From Pseudolabrys taiwanensis (GTDB lineage Bacteria > Pseudomonadota > Alphaproteobacteria > Rhizobiales > Xanthobacteraceae), in the NCBI RefSeq assembly GCF_003367395.1, contig NZ_CP031417.1:3162001-3226000 (forward strand): DNA of 64,000 bases. Reading direction: 5' to 3'. Both the position numbers and the translations under genes were made by a program. Numbering within the stretch: the stretch's first letter is position 1; the number at the start of each line of letters is the position of its first letter. Below are positions 59,032-64,000 of the stretch, in pieces. The notes under the pieces were generated by a model, which ran no database searches, was not told the DNA's origin, and saw nothing but the letters and a program-made list of their open reading frames with translations.

Positions 59032-60087
59032 TCAGCCAGCGGAGACTTTCGGCGCCGGATGCTCGCTGTCGATCATGCGCTGGATCAGCATGCGCGCGCG
59101 CTGCGGCGCTCGGTCGATCGCCAACCGCACGAACTCGATCACGCCGGTCTTGTCCTGCTCGATCTGGATCGCTTCGAGGATGTCGCGGTCCTCTTCGAAG
59201 GTGAGTTGGTAAAGGCGCGCGATATCGGCATCCACCTCGGCGGCGCCGATAGCGTAGTTGCGCAGGTGCAGCCAGAAGTAATGCGTGCTCGCCGCCGTTT
59301 CCGGCGTCAGCAGGCTGAAGGTGAAGGAGCGGAAGCCGCTGTCCTTGCCGGCTTCATCGCGCGGCCCCCCTGCCGAAATTGCGCCGAAGTCGACGTAGGA
59401 ATTGGTCGGCAGCAGGAGGTGATAGTACTGCCAGCGGTCGACATTGCCGGTGAAGTTGCCGAACGTCCGCATGATCGGCACCGGTTCGCTGTCCTCGACC
59501 CAGCGGAAGGCGCTGACGCGCGTGTCGTTGTGCTCAAGCTCGACCGGCACATCCGCACCGCCGGCATTGCCGATGGTGCGTTTGTGCACGTAGGACGTAT
59601 GCGCCGGATCGACGAGATTATCGGTCAGGTTGAGATAGTTGGTGCGGATGTGCAGGTACTGACCATCGACCAGCCCCCAGCCGGGACGGCCGTAATGCGT
59701 GATGTCGAGAATGCGTGCCGGATCGGCGAGAGCGACGTCGCCCATCCATATCCATAAGAGATTATACTTCTCGACCAGCGGATAGCTTTGCACCCTTGCC
59801 GCCGGGGGAATCGGCGGCTGGCCGGGAACGTGCACGCAACGCCCGGCACCGTCGTATTGCATGCCGTGATAGCCGCACTGGACGAGATCGCCGATCAGTT
59901 CGCCTCGTGACAGCGGCGCCAATTTGTGCGGGCAACGGTCGGTCAGCGCGACCGGCGTGCCATCCTGCTTGCGATAGAGGACGAGGTTTTGGCCGAGCAG
60001 GGTGCGCGGGAGCAACGCCCGGCCGACCTCCTTGCTCCAGGCCGCGACGTACCAGGCGTTGCGCACGAATTGTCCGGTCTCGCTCAT
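59032..60087 (-). CDS. Rieske non-haem iron oxygenase, vanillate O-demethylase-like
   Basis: A 351-residue oxygenase alpha subunit. The Rieske cluster motif is CPHKLAPLSRGELIGDLVQCGYHG (Cys-x-His ... Cys-x2-His, about residues 46-66). The mononuclear iron site is DNLVDPAHTSYVH (about 155-167), the Asp-His-His facial triad region. It resembles VanA-type demethylases and other single-component-type oxygenases. No reductase or ferredoxin gene is adjacent; the ferredoxin reductase and ferredoxin lie 25-33 kb away. ATG 60087 was preferred to a start three codons upstream. It is divergent from the third ABC importer, which may supply its substrate. Confidence 0.92.
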   Translation of the reverse strand: MSETGQFVRNAWYVAAWSKEVGRALLPRTLLGQNLVLYRKQDGTPVALTDRCPHKLAPLSRGELIGDLVQCGYHGMQYDGAGRCVHVPGQPPIPPAARVQSYPLVEKYNLLWIWMGDVALADPARILDITHYGRPGWGLVDGQYLHIRTNYLNLTDNLVDPAHTSYVHKRTIGNAGGADVPVELEHNDTRVSAFRWVEDSEPVPIMRTFGNFTGNVDRWQYYHLLLPTNSYVDFGAISAGGPRDEAGKDSGFRSFTFSLLTPETAASTHYFWLHLRNYAIGAAEVDADIARLYQLTFEEDRDILEAIQIEQDKTGVIEFVRLAIDRAPQRARMLIQRMIDSEHPAPKVSAG

Positions 60088-60548
60088 CGCCCTCACCTAC
60101 CGCCCGCCACCAAAGCCATGCGAGTACCCTGGGGACACGCGCCGTTTTGCCGCACGCACTGCCGACCGGCCTCAGGCCGGGACCACCGGCACGCCCTTCC
60201 CACACGCAGCGCAGGCGCTTGTACAGGGCCGTCCCCAGCGTCCATCACGATCATCGCCGCTTCTGTCCTGTTTTCTTAATGACTTACTATCCGCTTCCGC
60301 CTGCGGTCGAAGCAAGGCTCGTGCTAGGATGCGGTTGGCGCTGGGCGAATTTCGGTATCCGCCCTTCGGGCGAACGACTAGAAAGCTGGCATAGCGCCCA
60401 GTTTTTGAGCAGGATCATCGTAGACGCTCAAGGAGCTCTGCCGTTTTGGACGGCACACTCCTTGCTAACATATTCATCCGGCTGAGTAGGATCTGCGGGG
60501 CTGCTTGCGGGCGACATCGGGTCGGCGGCGGGCCGGGAAAAGAAGGTT
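60088..60548. other. Divergent promoter region between Rieske oxygenase and ABC operon
   Basis: About 460 bp without a convincing gene. It contains the palindrome CCGGCCT-C-AGGCCGG (60166-60180), close to the oxygenase side. No LysR-type T-N11-A box could be assigned with confidence. The start codon of the binding-protein gene at 60549 is preceded by AGAAGG. Confidence 0.45.
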
Positions 60549-61580
60549 ATGAAGATGAGCATCGTGACGCGTATCGCCGGCTTGGCCGGGTTGGCAGTCG
60601 CCGCCGCATTGGTCAGCGGGACCACGCAGGCCCAAACACCGGTCAAATTCTCGCTGGACTGGAAGTTCGAAGGCCCCGCGGCACCGTTCACCGTCGCGAT
60701 CGACAACGGTTATTTCAAAGCCGAGGGCCTCGACGTTACCATCGATACCGCCGGCGGCTCGCTCGAACCAATCAACCGCGTCGCCTCGGGCACCTACGGT
60801 ATTGGCATCGGCGACATCAATTCGCTCATCAAATTCCGCGACGCCAATCCGAACGTGGCGCTCAAAGCGGTGTTCATGTTCTACAACAACCCACCCTTCT
60901 CTATCGTCGGCCGCAAGAGCCGTGGCGTGACCACGCCGAAGAGCCTGGAGGGCAAGAAGCTCGGTGCGCCCGCGCCGGACGGCGCGTATGCGCAATGGCC
61001 GATCTTCGTGCAGGCCAACGGCATCGATGCCTCCAAGGTGACGATCGAGAACGTCGGCTTCCCGGTGCGCGAGCCGATGTTGGCCGCCGGCCAGGTCGAC
61101 GCCATCACCGGCTTCTCATTCTCGTCGTTCATCAACCTCAAGGACAAGGGCGTACCGGTCGACGACATCACGGTGCTGCTGATGTCCGATTATGGCGTGA
61201 ACCTTTACGGCAACGCCGTGATCGTTAATCCGAAGTACGCCGCGGACAATCCCGAGGTGGTGAAGGCTTTCCTGCGCGCCCTGGTGAAGGGCATCAAGGA
61301 GACGGTGAAGTCGCCATCGACCGCTGTCGACTCGGTCATCAAGCGCAACGACGTGGCCAAGAAATCGGTCGAGCTCGAGCGGCTCAACATGGCGATCCGC
61401 GACAACATCGTCACGCCCGAGGTCAAGAAGAACGGCTATGGCGGCATCGAGGAAGCCCGCTTCACCAAGGCGATCGAGCAGATCGGCCTGACCTACAAGT
61501 GGAAGAACGCGCCACCGAAAGCAGACGACATCTTCGACGCGTCGTATCTTCCGGCCGCGGCCGACCGCAAATTCGAATAG
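60549..61580 (+). CDS. ABC transporter substrate-binding protein, NMT1/THI5-like
   Basis: A 343-residue periplasmic protein with signal peptide GLAVAAALVSGTTQA. Fold motifs: VKFSLDWKFEGPAAPFTVAIDNGYFKAEGLDVTI, GGSLEPINRVASGTYGIGIGD and EGKKLGAPAPDGAYAQWPIF. It is the first gene of the third importer in the window. Similar proteins bind aminopyrimidine, phthalate, riboflavin or aromatic acids; the neighbouring Rieske oxygenase suggests an aromatic ligand here. Confidence 0.93.
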   Translation: MKMSIVTRIAGLAGLAVAAALVSGTTQAQTPVKFSLDWKFEGPAAPFTVAIDNGYFKAEGLDVTIDTAGGSLEPINRVASGTYGIGIGDINSLIKFRDANPNVALKAVFMFYNNPPFSIVGRKSRGVTTPKSLEGKKLGAPAPDGAYAQWPIFVQANGIDASKVTIENVGFPVREPMLAAGQVDAITGFSFSSFINLKDKGVPVDDITVLLMSDYGVNLYGNAVIVNPKYAADNPEVVKAFLRALVKGIKETVKSPSTAVDSVIKRNDVAKKSVELERLNMAIRDNIVTPEVKKNGYGGIEEARFTKAIEQIGLTYKWKNAPPKADDIFDASYLPAAADRKFE

Positions 61581-61590
61581 CGGCGCGCTC

Positions 61591-62370
61591 ATGACCGGTT
61601 TCGTCGCGCTCGAAGGCGTGGACCACGCTTACGGTGCCAGTAATCAGCTTGCGGTTGAGGGGCTGTCGATCGAAGTGGAGGCGGGCGAGTTTGCCGCAGT
61701 CGTCGGCCCGTCCGGCTGCGGCAAGTCGACCTTGATGAAGCTCGCGACCGGCCTGCAGTTTCCGCGGGCTGGCACGGTGACGGTCGCCGGCGAACGTGTA
61801 ACCGCCCCGGTCAAGATCGCCGGCATGGCTTTCCAGGCGCCGACCCTGCTGCCGTGGCGCACCACGCTCGAAAATCTGCTGCTGCCGCTCGAAATCGTAC
61901 AGCCGCACCGGCGCGAACTGCACCGCAAACGCGCTGAATACGTTGCCCGCGCGAAGAACCTGCTGACCTCGGTCGGCCTGCGCGACCAGGGCGAGAAATA
62001 TCCCTGGGAGCTCTCGGGCGGCATGCAGCAGCGCGCATCTTTGTGCCGGGCATTGATCCACGAGCCGCAGCTCCTGATGCTGGACGAGCCGTTCGGCGCG
62101 CTCGACGCTTTCACGCGCGAGGAGCTGTGGTGCGTCATCCGCGATCTGCATGCGTCGCGTAAAATCACCGTCATTCTCGTCACGCATGACCTGCGCGAGG
62201 CCGTGTTCTTGGCTGACCGCGTGTTCGTGATGTCGGCGCGGCCGGGCCGCGTCGTGGTGGAACGCAAAATCGACATGCCACGACCGCGCGATCTCGAAGT
62301 CACGTACACACCGGAATTCCAGGACATCGTGCATGAACTGCGCGCGCACATCGTGAAGGCGCGCCAATGA
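61591..62370 (+). CDS. ABC transporter ATP-binding protein, SsuB/TauB type
   Basis: A 259-residue ATPase. Walker A is GPSGCGKST (about residue 41), signature ELSGGMQQRAS (about 138), Walker B LMLDEPFGALDAFT (about 158), switch His in ILVTHDLREA. It starts 10 nt after the binding-protein stop and overlaps the permease start as ATGA, so the three genes form one operon. Confidence 0.95.
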   Translation: MTGFVALEGVDHAYGASNQLAVEGLSIEVEAGEFAAVVGPSGCGKSTLMKLATGLQFPRAGTVTVAGERVTAPVKIAGMAFQAPTLLPWRTTLENLLLPLEIVQPHRRELHRKRAEYVARAKNLLTSVGLRDQGEKYPWELSGGMQQRASLCRALIHEPQLLMLDEPFGALDAFTREELWCVIRDLHASRKITVILVTHDLREAVFLADRVFVMSARPGRVVVERKIDMPRPRDLEVTYTPEFQDIVHELRAHIVKARQ

Positions 62371-63137
62371 AGCAGTCCCTGCTCATCCGCCTTTCGCCCT
62401 GGCTGTTCACCGTCGGCCTCTTCGTCGTGTGGGAAGCGGCTGTTTACATCCTCAAGATTCCCGTCTTCTTCCTGCCGCCGCCGACCGCAATCGCGCAGGC
62501 CTTCGTCGACTATTCCGGGCCGATCATCCGCAACTCCTGGATCACGCTCGAAACCACGATGATCGGCTTCGGTCTGGCGGTGGGCTTCGGCATGCTGCTC
62601 GGACTTCTGGTCGGCTGGTCCCGCGCGATTTACGCGGGCCTCTACCCGCTAATGATCGGCTTCAATGCCATCCCGAAGGTCGCGGTGGTTCCGATCCTGG
62701 TGCTCTGGTTCGGCATCGGCTTCATCCCGGCCGTGCTCACGGCCTTCCTGATCTCGTTCTTTCCGATCGTGGTGAACGTCGCGACGGGGTTGGCGACCAT
62801 CGAGCCCGAACTTGAAGACGTGCTGAAGGCACTCGGCGCGAGCAAGCTCGACATCATGCGCAAGGTCGGCATCCCGCGTACGCTGCCTTACTTCTTCGGC
62901 TCGCTGAAGATCGCGATCACGCTCGCGTTTGTCGGTTCGGTGATCTCGGAAAGCGTTGCCTCGAACTACGGCATCGGCAACCTGATGCTGCAGGCGCAGG
63001 CGCAATTTCAAGTGCCGCTGATCTTCGCAGGGCTCGTCGTGCTCGCGATCGAGGGCATCGCGATGTATGCGGCGATGGCCTTCCTCGAAAAGCGGATGAC
63101 CGGCTGGGCGCAGCGTTCCGGCTTCGGCCAGAACTGA
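62367..63137 (+). CDS. ABC transporter permease, SsuC/TauC type
   Basis: A 256-residue permease with about six membrane helices (first: LFTVGLFVVWEAAVYIL) and EAA loop DVLKALGASKLDIMRKVGIPRTLP near residue 155. Its stop lies only 4 nt from the stop of the convergent LysR gene. It completes the importer begun at 60549. Confidence 0.95.
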   Translation: MKQSLLIRLSPWLFTVGLFVVWEAAVYILKIPVFFLPPPTAIAQAFVDYSGPIIRNSWITLETTMIGFGLAVGFGMLLGLLVGWSRAIYAGLYPLMIGFNAIPKVAVVPILVLWFGIGFIPAVLTAFLISFFPIVVNVATGLATIEPELEDVLKALGASKLDIMRKVGIPRTLPYFFGSLKIAITLAFVGSVISESVASNYGIGNLMLQAQAQFQVPLIFAGLVVLAIEGIAMYAAMAFLEKRMTGWAQRSGFGQN

Positions 63138-63141
63138 TGCG

Positions 63142-64000
63142 TCAGGCTGCGGATTCGTGGGCCCGGGCAAACCCGTTGGATAACTGAGCGCTGGCCGGGC
63201 CAAAGAGCATGTTCGCGATCTCGTCGGCCAGCTGCTCATAGCTGGCGCGGGCACCGCCCTCGCGCACATAGATGCCACTGTAGAGCGGCGGCAGGATGGG
63301 CAGCGGCGTGTCCTCCCAGACCGGCAAGCCCACCGCCCTCGCACGGCGGCGCGAAATCGGCATCACGCCAAGACCGGCGGCCACCGCGTTGCTCAGGCTG
63401 TACATGCTCGGACTCGTGAACACATCCTCCCAGTGCAATCCCGCTTCGCGCAGCATCTGAACCGCCAACCGGCGGTAGGTCGATGAGTCGCCGCCTGAGA
63501 CAAGCGGCACGGGATCGGAGGGATCGAAGCGCATGCTGGGGCTACGCACCCACACGACCTCCTGCTCGACCAGGTGGCGAGCATCGTGTGGTGGCGCCAT
63601 CGTCTGCGCGACCATCACGTCGATCTCGCCGTTATGAAGCTGGCGTACCAACGGGTCGTAAGGCTGTGTACGGACGCTGAAGCGCACGTCGGGCCAGCGC
63701 GCCCGGAAGCGGGCGAGCGTGTCCGGCAAGTACGAGGCGATGAAATCGCTCGGCGTACCGATGCGGATCAGCAGTTCGGCTTTGCTTTCCGTGCCGCGGA
63801 CGCCAAGCGCCAAGATCTGATCGTTGATGGAGAGAAGCCGGCGCGCCTGCGAAACCACCGATTGGCCGTGTGCCGTCAGGCTGACGCCCTGCACACGGCG
63901 ATCGAACAGGTCCGTGCCCAACAGGAACTGCAGCCGTTTGATTTGCGCGCTAACAGCCGGCTGGGTGATGCCGAGAAACGCCGCAGCCTTGGTATAGCTG
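63142..64000 (-). CDS. LysR-family transcriptional regulator, partial (N-terminus beyond window)
   Basis: The gene enters from the right edge; about 285 codons are visible and the first 15 or so are missing. The winged helix is cut but readable: SYTKAAAFLGITQPAVSAQIKRLQFLLG, then DLFDRRVQGVSLTAHG. The effector domain contains RIGTPSDFIASYLPDTLARFRARWPD and AVAAGLGVMPISRRRARA. An apparent start inside the window at 63921 is only an internal Leu codon. It is convergent with the third ABC operon and may control it or the Rieske oxygenase. Confidence 0.93.
   Translation of the reverse strand, partial: SYTKAAAFLGITQPAVSAQIKRLQFLLGTDLFDRRVQGVSLTAHGQSVVSQARRLLSINDQILALGVRGTESKAELLIRIGTPSDFIASYLPDTLARFRARWPDVRFSVRTQPYDPLVRQLHNGEIDVMVAQTMAPPHDARHLVEQEVVWVRSPSMRFDPSDPVPLVSGGDSSTYRRLAVQMLREAGLHWEDVFTSPSMYSLSNAVAAGLGVMPISRRRARAVGLPVWEDTPLPILPPLYSGIYVREGGARASYEQLADEIANMLFGPASAQLSNGFARAHESAA

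Noticed and set aside
63142..63921. Complete LysR gene starting at 63921
   Set aside because: The helix-turn-helix continues in frame to the window edge, so the apparent start is an internal Leu codon and the gene is cut.

Overview
The window looks like chromosomal DNA of a GC-rich (roughly mid-60s %) alphaproteobacterium of the order Hyphomicrobiales (Rhizobiales). The reasons are the rhizobial-type flagellar cluster (motE, FliL-like and DUF1217 genes beside motA/fliM/fliN/fliG/flhB), the Bradyrhizobium-type palindromic intergenic repeats, and several NMT1/THI5-like ABC systems and Bug-type binding proteins. The genus cannot be fixed from sequence alone.

Region 1 (1-17.5 kb) is a flagellar locus. 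From motA leftwards on the minus strand run motA, fliM, a small membrane protein, fliN, fliG, flhB, flgB, flgC, fliE, flgG, flgA, flgI, motE-like, flgH, fliL-like and fliP, many with 1-4 nt overlaps. Next come a monocistronic flagellin with its own terminator, then fliF and the start of a fliH-like gene. Divergent from motA, a DUF1217 gene, flgF and fliI run rightwards. The flagellin mRNA leader can fold into a multi-helix structure whose last hairpin buries the ribosome-binding site.

Region 2 (17.7-35.3 kb) is a compact catabolic island. It encodes two short MetE-like zinc transferases, two divergent enolase-superfamily enzymes, an ABC importer, a ferredoxin-NADP reductase, a DUF993/DapA-like aldolase, a fused family I CoA-transferase, a TetR regulator, an old-yellow-enzyme-like reductase, a 3-hydroxyisobutyrate dehydrogenase-like enzyme, an enoyl-CoA hydratase, and a three-gene operon of an AroE-like dehydrogenase, a 7Fe ferredoxin and a ketopentenoate-hydratase-like enzyme. 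An 18-bp near-palindrome (consensus TAACTAACTAGATAGTTA) occurs in front of all four promoter regions of the island; I noticed it nowhere else in the window. The natural reading is one TetR-controlled regulon for import, reduction, CoA activation and cleavage of an unidentified cyclic or branched acid. This is the best candidate here for an undescribed system.

Region 3 (35.3-38.3 kb) looks lower in GC and holds an FkbM methyltransferase, a family 2 glycosyltransferase and a small membrane protein. It is probably acquired cell-surface DNA.

Region 4 (38.3-51.1 kb) is a second catabolic cluster, all on the minus strand: LysR regulator, acyl-CoA dehydrogenase, amidase, class III CoA-transferase, ABC importer, PuuE-like hydrolase, SDR, MaoC-like hydratase, maleate-isomerase-like protein without the usual cysteines, FAD monooxygenase and a Bug binding protein. 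The gene content suggests breakdown of a nitrogen-containing ring or amide.

Region 5 (51.4-59 kb) is mostly housekeeping: tRNA-Leu(CAA), DUF1697, an SAF-domain oxidoreductase, a cysteine-containing exported protein, a YqaA-type membrane protein, hisE, a Tyr/Gly-rich exported protein and a two-domain PutA. Region 6 (59-64 kb) holds a Rieske oxygenase, a third NMT1/THI5-like ABC importer and a LysR gene cut by the window edge.
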